DNA from: Synechococcales cyanobacterium bin2.concoct.b11b12b14.033
Lineage (GTDB): Bacteria; Cyanobacteriota; Vampirovibrionia; Caenarcaniphilales; Caenarcanaceae
DNA: 33,185 nt
NCBI GenBank assembly: GCA_013298875.1
Contig: JAAFJH010000016.1
Location: forward strand, 1 to 33,185
Direction of reading: 5' to 3'
Part shown: one piece after another, positions 24,183-31,723 of the stretch
Numbering within the stretch: the first letter of the stretch is position 1
How the letters are laid out: each line of letters starts with the position of its first letter
Position numbers and translations under genes: made by a program
The notes under the pieces: model-generated
The model's input: only the letters and a program-made list of their open reading frames with translations
Told to the model about the DNA's origin: nothing
Database searches by the model: none

Positions 24183-24890
24183 TTATTTAGTTTGTAATTT
24201 TAAAAGTGCTTGCTGGGAAGCGATTTGGCTGGCTTCCTTTTTAGAACTTCCTTTGCCTATTCCCATTAATTGATCTTGCAAATAAACTTCAATTTCAAAA
24301 ATAGGTTTATGAGGCGGTCCGCTAATCGAAGCAACTTTATATTCTGGCAAGCCCCATTGTTTACTTTGGCTTAACTCTTGTAAGGCAGCTCGGTAATTAT
24401 CTTTTAAATCCGAGGCATCAGCTTCTTCAATAAGCTCAGTATATAAATTTAAAATCAGTTGGCGAGCTATTTCAAAACCATAGACCAAATAACAGGCTCC
24501 AAATAAAGATTCCATAATATCTGACAAAACTGATTCTTTAGGAACTCGGCTTCCTGTACGTACAAAAGGTTTAATATTAAGTTCATGCGCAATTTGTAAT
24601 AAGCTTTTATCACTCAATAAATAAGCACTTAATTTGGTTAAATTTCCCGAATTATAAGTTTTAAATTTGTGAAATAAATGCTCATTAATTGAGGTTTTTA
24701 AAATAGAATCTCCCAAAAATTCTAATCTATCATATTGATCATTCGTTTCATCAAAAGAAGTATTTTCCGGCAAATCTAATAAAAAGGATTTATGCGTTAA
24801 AGCTTGCCAAAATAATTTAAGTGAATTACTGTCTTGAGTCGGTTTTAAATTCAGAATAGTAAATAAAGAGTCTAAGCTTGGCTTTTGCAT
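24183..24890 (-). CDS. rnc: Ribonuclease III
   Basis: RNase III cleaves double-stranded RNA in rRNA maturation and mRNA turnover. The 235-residue protein has the nuclease domain (1-150) with signature DRLEFLGDSIL (54-64). Asp61, and Asp124 with Glu127 in SDIMESLFGA, supply the metal ligands. The first position of the signature is Asp54 where most members have Glu. A C-terminal double-stranded RNA-binding domain (about 163-235) includes YRAALQELSQ and GKGSSKKEASQIASQQAL. The ATG at 24890 is a standard start. It is encoded tail to tail with the RNase J-like gene. Upstream by 92 bases on the same strand is rsmD, so nuoA-rsmD-rnc could be one transcript. Very secure. Confidence 0.96.
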   Translation of the reverse strand: MQKPSLDSLFTILNLKPTQDSNSLKLFWQALTHKSFLLDLPENTSFDETNDQYDRLEFLGDSILKTSINEHLFHKFKTYNSGNLTKLSAYLLSDKSLLQIAHELNIKPFVRTGSRVPKESVLSDIMESLFGACYLVYGFEIARQLILNLYTELIEEADASDLKDNYRAALQELSQSKQWGLPEYKVASISGPPHKPIFEIEVYLQDQLMGIGKGSSKKEASQIASQQALLKLQTK

Positions 24891-24982
24891 ATTTAGATAA
24901 TCAAAATAAAATTAAAAACTTTCCTATTAATTTAGCAATTAAAACTATAAATCTTAATTTTTATTATTTATTTCGCAGTTAC

Positions 24983-25516
24983 TTAAAAACTTTGTTTATA
25001 AAAATAAATATTAGTACTGCCGTAATTTTTTCTTTGCCAAAGAATTAACTGAGTTGAATTTAAGGCGTTTTCAATTTCTATTTGTCTTTTGGCAGCCATT
25101 TCAAATACAAAAATCCCCGCTGGTAATAAAATCTTAGGAATTAAATTAAATAAGCTAATTAAGTCTTTCAGGGCAATATCATAAGGCGGATCAGCAAATA
25201 TTAAATTAAATTCTGGCTCTGATTGATATTTACAAGCATTAGCTTTAATAATTTTACACTTATCATTTTGTTTTAACTTTTGTGCATTTTCATTAATCGA
25301 GTCAATAGAAGCAACCAAATTATCGATAAAAGTGAATTGTTTTGCTCCCTCAAGTAAAGCCATAAGCCCTAATGCTCCACTGCCAGCAAATAAGTCTAGG
25401 CCATTAATCATTTCCCAATCAGCAATTTCAGATCTTAAAACATTAAAAATAGCCAACCGATTTTTACCAGTAGTTGGTCTGATGGAGGCCGGAGCTTTAA
25501 ATTTGATTAGTCCCAT
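24983..25516 (-). CDS. rsmD: 16S rRNA (guanine966-N2)-methyltransferase RsmD
   Basis: RsmD methylates N2 of G966 in 16S rRNA, using S-adenosylmethionine. The 177-residue protein has IRPTTGKNRLAIFNVL (about 12-27), the SAM-binding LDLFAGSGALGLMAL (about 40-54), and the catalytic ADPPYD motif (about 109-114), all diagnostic of the family. The N-terminus starts close to the RPT motif, shorter than E. coli RsmD but normal in many bacteria. The start ATG lies inside the 3' end of nuoA, overlapping by 10 bases, which implies coupled translation of an unusual gene pair. Secure. Confidence 0.93.
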   Translation of the reverse strand: MGLIKFKAPASIRPTTGKNRLAIFNVLRSEIADWEMINGLDLFAGSGALGLMALLEGAKQFTFIDNLVASIDSINENAQKLKQNDKCKIIKANACKYQSEPEFNLIFADPPYDIALKDLISLFNLIPKILLPAGIFVFEMAAKRQIEIENALNSTQLILWQRKNYGSTNIYFYKQSF

Positions 25517-25917
25517 TCAAGTGCTTTTTTCTTATAAGCGTAAAATAAGCCTAAACTCAGAATAAAAATAAAAGCAAAAGCTTCGGATAATAAAATTAAT
25601 TTGCCTTCAAATACATTAGCCAAAGACATTGCTAAAGCCCATGGGATAAGAAAAATAAATTCAACGTCAAAAGCAATAAACATTAAAGCAAAAACATAAT
25701 ATTTAATATCAAACTGCACTACCTCATTGGATAATGGTTTTACGCCGCATTCATAAGTTTGCTGTTTAATTTGCCTTTGTTTTCCAATTTTAAAAATTTT
25801 TTGAACGGCTAAAGATAAAAACAATAAAACTGTTCCCAAAGCAAAGCCAGCAATGATAAATAAAAATACTTGAAATAAAGTGGAATTAAAAAATGCCTCA
25901 AAATTAAAGTTTTTCAT
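25507..25917 (-). CDS. nuoA: NADH-quinone oxidoreductase subunit A / NdhC
   Basis: NuoA (ND3/NdhC) is a three-helix membrane subunit of complex I near the quinone site. The 136-residue protein has the helices at about 15-36, 73-97 and 107-127. It has the conserved loop TYECGVKP (54-61, with the ND3-loop cysteine Cys57), followed by FDIKYYVFALMFIAFDVEF with Asp84 and Glu86 in helix 2. Only NuoA and, at 26465, NuoM are present here, so complex I genes are scattered. The 3' end overlaps rsmD by 10 bases. The gene lies 5 bases behind a small secreted protein gene, with which it is probably cotranscribed. Confidence 0.95.
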   Translation of the reverse strand: MKNFNFEAFFNSTLFQVFLFIIAGFALGTVLLFLSLAVQKIFKIGKQRQIKQQTYECGVKPLSNEVVQFDIKYYVFALMFIAFDVEFIFLIPWALAMSLANVFEGKLILLSEAFAFIFILSLGLFYAYKKKALEWD

Positions 25918-25922
25918 TGTGA

Positions 25923-26282
25923 TTATTTAGTTTTAGTGGTGCTGGAAGACTTTTTATTAACTTCTTCTTTAATTTCATCCCTAAACACTTTACAAGCTTC
26001 TGCGGCACCTTTTTTAATTTCCAAATAAGAATTCATATCAGATTCTTTCATAGTTTCAAGTGCTTTCAGGGCTTGTTCTTTGGATAAATTGATCGACATC
26101 ATTTCTGAAAAAGTTAATTGAAATGCAACCGCTGTCAAGGCTTCTTCACAATCTTGCATAACACTATTACTAATTTCAGGCTTATTATTAGTTTCAGCTG
26201 ATAAGCAAGAATAATTGTTTAAGGTTATAAAACTAACAGCGAGTAAAATTAAATTATAAAGTACAAAATTATTTTTTTTCAT
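25923..26282 (-). CDS. Small secreted hypothetical protein
   Basis: From the ATG at 26282 the protein has 119 residues; a TTG four codons upstream is possible but less likely. MKKNNFVLYNLILLAVSFIT is a typical signal peptide head, and cleavage is likely near CLSA-ET. The mature part is about 90 residues, helical, acidic and Met-rich (SEMMSINLSKEQALKALETM), with Cys in MQDCEEAL and EACKVF that may form a disulfide. The tail is SSSTTKTK. No family is recognised. It precedes nuoA by 5 bases, but nothing ties it to respiration. Confidence 0.65.
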   Translation of the reverse strand: MKKNNFVLYNLILLAVSFITLNNYSCLSAETNNKPEISNSVMQDCEEALTAVAFQLTFSEMMSINLSKEQALKALETMKESDMNSYLEIKKGAAEACKVFRDEIKEEVNKKSSSTTKTK

Positions 26283-26464
26283 AAAACGGCTCAAATCGGA
26301 TTGAATTGATTAAATTTGATATTGCTATAAATATAAAATAAATTATAAAAAATTAGTTTGAATCTTTAGCCTAAAAACATTATAGAAAACCCTATTAAAT
26401 TTCTAACTATACGATTTTGGTGAATTTATGATAAATATTTACTAAGTTTTCAGGTTTTAAAATT

Positions 26465-27982
26465 ATGAGTTTGCCCATTTTAAGCATTTTATTAATTATT
26501 TCTTTAATTGCTCCGTTTTCATTTGCTTTAAATAAATCAGGCGAGCAAAAGTCTCTTCAGAAGCAGGCTTTATTTTTATCTTTTATAATTTCGGCTTTGT
26601 GTTTAAGTATAAGTTTTCTTTTTTTTCAAAATGCTGAAAGCGGCCTTCAATTAATTGAATCTTATAATTGGATTGGTAATATTTTAGTTTTTAAGCTTGG
26701 CCTAGATGGATTATCGGTAAATATGTTGCTTTTAATTGGCTGTATTTTACCGATTATTATCTTGAGCCAGAAAATTAAAATTACTAAATTAAATTATGGA
26801 TTATCATTTGCCTTCATTAGTTCAGTAATTGGTGTGTTTTTAGCCCAAGATTTGATTTCATTTTTTATATTTTTTGAATTAGAAATAATTCCTTTATATA
26901 TTTTACTGAGCCAAGATAATTCAGCTGAAAATAATCAAAGTCAGTCTGGCAGCGACTCAGCCGCCAATCAGTTTTTAGTTTATGCTTTAACGGCCGGTGC
27001 TTTTATTTTGGCAGGTATTTTAGTTTTATTTATGGCTAATGACGGCAAAACTTTTTCCTTTAGCGAATTTAATGCTTTTAGCTTACAGCCAGTTGGTGCT
27101 GATTCTAAGAATATGCAAAGAATTTCTTTCTTTTTATTTTTAATTGGGTTTTTAATTAAAATTCCCGCTTTGCCTTTTCATGCTTGGTTTATCAAAGCTA
27201 TTCAAAAATCTTCGCTGGGACTTGCTTCCCTTTTAATGATTAAAGTGGCGGCTTATATTTTAATTCGCTTTATTACCGAAATATTTCCAGCTTTATGGCA
27301 AGAATATTCGTCTTTAATTGCCGGTATTGGTTTTGTAAATATTATAGTTGGAGCTTTATTTGCCCTCCGCCAAAAAGAAATAAAATTAATAATTGCTTAT
27401 TCAGTTATTAGTCACTTGGGTTTTGTTTTACTAGGGTTATCTAGCGGAAATGCAGCTGGTTTGAGTGGTGCTTTATTTCAAATCTTTAGCCACACAATTT
27501 TAAGTATTGCTCTAATTTTGGCTTTAGGCATACTGGAAGAAAAAGCTGGTAAAAATAATCTGAAATTAGATGACTTAGGGGGACTTGCCAATAATATGCC
27601 TGTTTTCTTTTTCATTTTTATGGGCTTAATTATGGCTAATTTAGGTTTACCAGCTTTATCAGGCTTTATCGGAGAGTCATTAGTTTTTTATGCTTTATTT
27701 AGCAATGCCTCCGACTTTTCTTATCCGCAAGTCTTAGGCTTAATTGCGACGCTAAGTATAATTTTTAGTGCAGTTTATATGCTTTATATTTTGAAAAATG
27801 CTTTTTTTGGCTCTTTAGGCATCAAGATTTCGTCTCAAACAACAGACTTAGCAATTTCACAGAAACTTTTACTAGGCAGTCTTTTATTTATGAGTTTATT
27901 TTTGGGCATTTATCCTCAAATCCTAATTGAAAAGTCTAAGCCAAGTCTTGAATCAATTATCGAGTTAAAGAAAAAAGTATAA
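26465..27982 (+). CDS. nuoM: NADH-quinone oxidoreductase subunit M / NdhD-like, divergent
   Basis: The 505-residue protein has about 14 membrane helices and resembles the proton-pumping NuoM/NdhD antiporter-like subunit. Retained features are FFELEIIPLYILL with Glu138 in helix 5, LIKIPALPFHAW with Lys232 and His239 in helix 7, and LLMIKVAAY with Lys260 in helix 8. The usual LPDAHxEAP(T/V)xxS segment after the PFHxW motif is replaced by FIKAIQKSSLGLAS. A hydrophilic insert (SQDNSAENNQSQSGSDSAANQ, about 149-169) lies in a loop. Its ATG at 26465 has no strong ribosome site. It is alone on the plus strand, divergent from the nuoA unit. It could serve complex I or a related antiporter; complex I is favoured by nuoA nearby. 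Confidence 0.82.
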   Translation: MSLPILSILLIISLIAPFSFALNKSGEQKSLQKQALFLSFIISALCLSISFLFFQNAESGLQLIESYNWIGNILVFKLGLDGLSVNMLLLIGCILPIIILSQKIKITKLNYGLSFAFISSVIGVFLAQDLISFFIFFELEIIPLYILLSQDNSAENNQSQSGSDSAANQFLVYALTAGAFILAGILVLFMANDGKTFSFSEFNAFSLQPVGADSKNMQRISFFLFLIGFLIKIPALPFHAWFIKAIQKSSLGLASLLMIKVAAYILIRFITEIFPALWQEYSSLIAGIGFVNIIVGALFALRQKEIKLIIAYSVISHLGFVLLGLSSGNAAGLSGALFQIFSHTILSIALILALGILEEKAGKNNLKLDDLGGLANNMPVFFFIFMGLIMANLGLPALSGFIGESLVFYALFSNASDFSYPQVLGLIATLSIIFSAVYMLYILKNAFFGSLGIKISSQTTDLAISQKLLLGSLLFMSLFLGIYPQILIEKSKPSLESIIELKKKV

Positions 27983-28047
27983 CTAAATTAACGTGAGTTC
28001 GATAAAAATCAAAGTTTGAAATAATCAACAGAGAAAAAGTTATTAAG

Positions 28048-28779
28048 TTAGAGAAAATCTGTCGGATAACAACTTGTTAGGCCTTTCATTCCTTGGCTAA
28101 AAATATTAACGGCTTCAAAGCAGTAAGTGCCGGAATGTACACCATCTTTAAATTCTTGAAGAACTTTCTCAAAGGTTTTTGGCTTCCGATAATAATCCCT
28201 ATCTTTTGTAGTTGCGGCATCTAGTTCATCACAAATATTAACCATCGATCCCCCAGGCGATTGCCTGCCTTTTCCGAACTCCCATCTTAAATGATGCTCA
28301 GCTATTGCAAATCCAAGCTGTTTTTTCAGAAATGGATAATCTTGCAAAATACTTAGTCCAAAAGGAACATGCTGCATAACTAATCTATATTCTTCCAAGG
28401 ACAATTTACCCGGCTTATCTAATATTTCTAAAGGAATTCTTGCCTTTCCAATATCTTGCACAGCCATCCCTAATACAAGACGAAGTTTCTCTTCAGGATC
28501 TATACTTGTATCTTCTAAAACATGTTTCATGTAATAAGCTCCCTTAATAGAACCCCTTAATGAAATTTCATGATGTTTACCAAGCTTAACTAAAATTGGA
28601 GTTAATTCTTGTTCAAGGCTATTTTCCCACTGTAATCTATTTTGGGAGGGAATTTCGGGTAATAAGCGTTCTTTAACGTCCTTTGTAAACTGAGAGACCA
28701 TTTTGACCACGTTTTCAGGCACATTTCTATCAGTTGTTTGTAGTTTAGCTAAAGAAGGAGGCAAAACTGCTTTTATCAT
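28048..28779 (-). CDS. HD-GYP-like domain protein lacking the HD histidine
   Basis: The 243-residue soluble protein aligns by motif with HD-GYP domains, which hydrolyse cyclic di-GMP. VQDIGKARIPLEILDKPGKL (107-126) matches LHDIGKxxIPxxIL-KPG. MQHVPFGLSIL (135-145), AEHHLRWEFGKG (160-171) and ICDELDAATTKDRDYYRKP follow in the correct order. Two defects stand out: His of the HD pair is Gln108 (Asp109 kept), and no GYP motif appears after HH (WEFGKGRQSPGG instead). Its hydrolase activity is therefore doubtful; it may bind nucleotide or act as a scaffold. It has no receiver or membrane domain, and the first 70 residues are helical and not recognised. Upstream panB is separated from it by a probable terminator. 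Confidence 0.75.
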   Translation of the reverse strand: MIKAVLPPSLAKLQTTDRNVPENVVKMVSQFTKDVKERLLPEIPSQNRLQWENSLEQELTPILVKLGKHHEISLRGSIKGAYYMKHVLEDTSIDPEEKLRLVLGMAVQDIGKARIPLEILDKPGKLSLEEYRLVMQHVPFGLSILQDYPFLKKQLGFAIAEHHLRWEFGKGRQSPGGSMVNICDELDAATTKDRDYYRKPKTFEKVLQEFKDGVHSGTYCFEAVNIFSQGMKGLTSCYPTDFL

Positions 28780-28888
28780 AAGGAACTTGGATTTATATAA
28801 TTATTACATCGCTTAATAATATATTAATTTTTCACTGGCTGTCAAGACTTGTTCCTGTGAATTGGTTTTTTAATGAGAAAAGTAAAGA

Positions 28889-28911
28889 TAGTAAGAGGAT
28901 TACCTCTACTA
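28889..28911 (-). terminator. Probable intrinsic terminator after panB
   Basis: Read on the minus strand, a nine-base-pair stem with one bulge (TAGTAGAGG / CCTCTTACTA, tetraloop TAAT) is followed by a T-rich stretch TCTTTACTTTTC. It begins 15 bases past the panB stop codon. The T tract is interrupted, so termination efficiency is uncertain. Confidence 0.5.
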
Positions 28912-28925
28912 GCACGTGAATTCGA

Positions 28926-29747
28926 CTAAAAGCTGTTTTCTGCAGTTGGAAATTTCTGCTCGTGAATATCACTTATATAATTTCTGACAGCTAATTTTAT
29001 GTCTTGAGCCAAATTAATGTACTTTTTCGTAAATTTAAAATTATTTTCGGTTAAGCCTAATACATCGGGCGTAACTAAAACTTGTCCGTCACATTCCAAA
29101 CCAGCTCCTATACCGATAGTGGGTATTTTTAAAGTTTTAGTTATTTGTTTTGCTAATTCAGCCGGTATCATTTCAAGCACCAAACCAACTGCCCCTGCTT
29201 CTTCAAGTGAGCGTGCTTGGTCAAAAATTTGCCTGGCTTCTTGTTCAGTTTTTCCTTGTATACGCCCTCGGCCTATAGTTTCGCATGCTTGTGGTGTATA
29301 ACCCAAATGCCCAATTACTGGAATTCCAATTTCATGACATTTTTTAATAATCCCTAAGGTCAAATCACTGGCACCTTCTAGCTTAACAGCATTGGCACCC
29401 GCTTTAATCAAATTAGCTGCGTTTATTAAAGCCTCGGGCAAAGAAATTTGATAAGATAAGAATGGCATATCTGTGACAATTAAAGCTTGTTTGACCGCTG
29501 AGGAAACGGCTCTCGTATGATAAAGCATTTCAGTCATACCAATTTCAAAAGTATTATTAAGCCCGAGGAAGACATTAGCTAAGCTATCTCCAATTAAAAT
29601 TATATCAATGCCCGCTGCGTCTAATAAACTAGCTGTTAAATAATCATAGGCGGTTAAAGCGGTAATTTTTTTCTGATTTTTTTTGAAATTAATTAAGTCA
29701 AAAGCTCTAATCTTTTTTTTAGACTTAAAATCTACGTTTTTTTCCAA
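28926..29747 (-). CDS. panB: 3-methyl-2-oxobutanoate hydroxymethyltransferase
   Basis: PanB makes ketopantoate from 2-oxoisovalerate and methylene-tetrahydrofolate, the first committed step of pantothenate and coenzyme A synthesis. The core is complete: ITALTAYDYLTA near the N-terminus, IGDSLANVFLG, MLYHTRAV, DMPFLSYQ, AGANAVKLEGA, GHLGYTPQ, LVLEMIPAELA and IGIGAGLECDGQVLV. The open frame extends to 29840, but that would overlap lptD by 116 bases and add a nonconserved hydrophobic leader. The family N-terminus begins near KKKIRAFDL, so TTG at 29747 (273 residues; 23-base overlap with lptD) is preferred. GTG at 29759 is an alternative, and no ATG is available. The overlap couples it to lptD. 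The function is very secure; the start is not. Confidence 0.93.
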   Translation of the reverse strand: MEKNVDFKSKKKIRAFDLINFKKNQKKITALTAYDYLTASLLDAAGIDIILIGDSLANVFLGLNNTFEIGMTEMLYHTRAVSSAVKQALIVTDMPFLSYQISLPEALINAANLIKAGANAVKLEGASDLTLGIIKKCHEIGIPVIGHLGYTPQACETIGRGRIQGKTEQEARQIFDQARSLEEAGAVGLVLEMIPAELAKQITKTLKIPTIGIGAGLECDGQVLVTPDVLGLTENNFKFTKKYINLAQDIKLAVRNYISDIHEQKFPTAENSF

Positions 29748-31638
29748 CTTTGCGTTCACGATAAGTAAACTGATTGAATTTAATTTTATCATCAAATAAA
29801 AGAGTAAATCCAAAATTAATGCGTTTAAAAACCGGATCATAACCTAATAAAAACTTAAAATCCTCCGGGCCAATGGTTGCACGAACTTGCTGAGCCACAA
29901 ATTGCTGACGAGTTAAACTGTAAGACGAATATCCACCTACGCTTAGCCAAGAAGTAAAATTAAAATCAGCATTCGCTGAAACGCTCTGCTGGCCTTGTAT
30001 AACTTGGTCAAATCCAAAAGGTGACTTGCCGGATGGAGCTAAAAAATCATAACCTAATTCAATATCAGCATAATGATTGAGATGCGTACGCAAACGGGGG
30101 CCACCATTAATAAAAGCATTAAAATTACCGGTTGTATAAACCCTAGCTGTGCTAGACCCAACAACTGACAAACCAATATTATATTTTTCAGAGCCAACTT
30201 CAATAATTGGCTTTGTTCTTAAATATAAAGTTTGTTGTAATCTTAGTCCGCTTTTGTCTTTAATGGTTGACCCTCCACCCAATGAGTCTCTCTGTAAACG
30301 GCTGATTAAGTTATTTTCTTGATTTCTTAAATCTTGTGAATCAGTAATAAAAGATAAATCTGCAAAAGAATAAATCGAGTTTCCTTCGAAAGCAGAGCCA
30401 ATATAAGGTATTTTTATTTGCCGATGATCATTTAATTGCATAAACTGTTTAGTTATTCCACCACCCATATAGCTATTCCAGCCATAAACAAAATCATTGT
30501 GTCCAGTCAAATGACTTCTTACTTCTGCTAAACCACGAGCTTTTGCGGATCCATAAGCTAATAAAGCATTATTGCGTGGGTCTGAATATTCCACCAGGCC
30601 TCCATACCCCAATCTGCTGCCCATTTGAACAAAAGGTGCTAATGAAAAAGCTCTTTTTTTAGCGGGATCTCCCAGCACAAAACTTAACTTAGGTCCCAAA
30701 TTAAAGTCACCGGCTCCCGTTCGAGGATTATTACCTAAAATTAGCCCAAACATTTGCTGGCTACTGTCTCCAGCCGTAAAAACCCCATAAGGAATGGGTA
30801 AAGTTAAAGGGAATTTTTTAAATTTGAGCTTAGTTCCATATAAAAATAAATTATTTTGAATGCGGTCGGGATAATATTTGACGCGATCTGTACTAACTGA
30901 AAAACTTGGGCCATCAATTAAAGCGGTTTTTGAATTAGCGGCTAAGGCTTTATTAAAGCGAAAAGTCTCGACAGTATTTGGATTAGCAGTGAGGCGAATA
31001 GGGTATGGTAAGTCAAATTCACCATTTTGATAATTGGCACTATTAATAGTTTTGGTAGAAATAATAGTTCCCTTTTTTGCTTCAATAGAGGCTAAAGCTA
31101 TTTGAGATTTAACTTCTTCGAAAAAAGCTTCATTATTATTAACTTTTATTTCCATATATTTTGAAAAAGTAACTTGTTCTTTACCAGTTAAAAGTACATT
31201 TCCATAAGCTTTCAAAAGCTCTTTATCCGGATAATATTCAATTGTATCGGCCGCTAATTTGATATCATCCTTCAGCAAATATAAAATGGCATTTCCTTTA
31301 ATTGTGACAATATTAGCTATTTGATCAAAATCAACTTGATCTCCTTCAAACTGAGCCTGGTCTTGTTTATCTTCGGTATTAGTTAAGCTAACTGGATTTA
31401 ATCTTGCATCCGCTTTTTCTTCCGGTGCTTGCTTGTCTTTTTCCTTTTCAGAAGATTGGGAAGTTTGAGAAAGAGGAATTTGATCTTCTACCTGAGGACT
31501 GACCTGAGAATCAGTAATTTTTTCATCAATTGCTTTGTCGGCCAAAACGCAAGAATTATTGAATAGTAAAATTAAACAAAAACTCAAATAAAAGTATTGC
31601 TTGAAAGATTTTTTATTTAAATGAATTTTCAATGCCAA
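29725..31638 (-). CDS. lptD: LPS-assembly protein LptD (OstA), outer membrane
   Basis: The 637-residue protein has a signal peptide (YFYLSFCLILLFNNSCVLA, cleavage near residue 33). An acidic, Gln-rich linker follows (35-95). An OstA/LptA-like beta-jellyroll begins FEGDQVDFDQIANIVTIKGN (about 97-200), and the long C-terminal part looks like a beta-barrel with alternating aromatic strands. LptD inserts lipopolysaccharide into the outer leaflet, so an LPS-bearing outer membrane is implied. The barrel resembles the cyanobacterial DUF3769-type LptD more than the proteobacterial one, judging from general pattern only. The start is TTG at 31638, or TTG at 31632 (KIHLNKKSFKQ); no ATG precedes the signal peptide. 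Its last 23 bases overlap the preferred panB start. LptE is not in the window. Confidence 0.85.
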   Translation of the reverse strand: MALKIHLNKKSFKQYFYLSFCLILLFNNSCVLADKAIDEKITDSQVSPQVEDQIPLSQTSQSSEKEKDKQAPEEKADARLNPVSLTNTEDKQDQAQFEGDQVDFDQIANIVTIKGNAILYLLKDDIKLAADTIEYYPDKELLKAYGNVLLTGKEQVTFSKYMEIKVNNNEAFFEEVKSQIALASIEAKKGTIISTKTINSANYQNGEFDLPYPIRLTANPNTVETFRFNKALAANSKTALIDGPSFSVSTDRVKYYPDRIQNNLFLYGTKLKFKKFPLTLPIPYGVFTAGDSSQQMFGLILGNNPRTGAGDFNLGPKLSFVLGDPAKKRAFSLAPFVQMGSRLGYGGLVEYSDPRNNALLAYGSAKARGLAEVRSHLTGHNDFVYGWNSYMGGGITKQFMQLNDHRQIKIPYIGSAFEGNSIYSFADLSFITDSQDLRNQENNLISRLQRDSLGGGSTIKDKSGLRLQQTLYLRTKPIIEVGSEKYNIGLSVVGSSTARVYTTGNFNAFINGGPRLRTHLNHYADIELGYDFLAPSGKSPFGFDQVIQGQQSVSANADFNFTSWLSVGGYSSYSLTRQQFVAQQVRATIGPEDFKFLLGYDPVFKRINFGFTLLFDDKIKFNQFTYRERKVGKKRRF

Positions 31639-31723
31639 AATGAATCTAAACCGAAAGTGAATTTTAATTTTAAATACAAATTCAAATAAAACTTATAAAT
31701 TTTAAATAATTCTAGAAGAAAAT

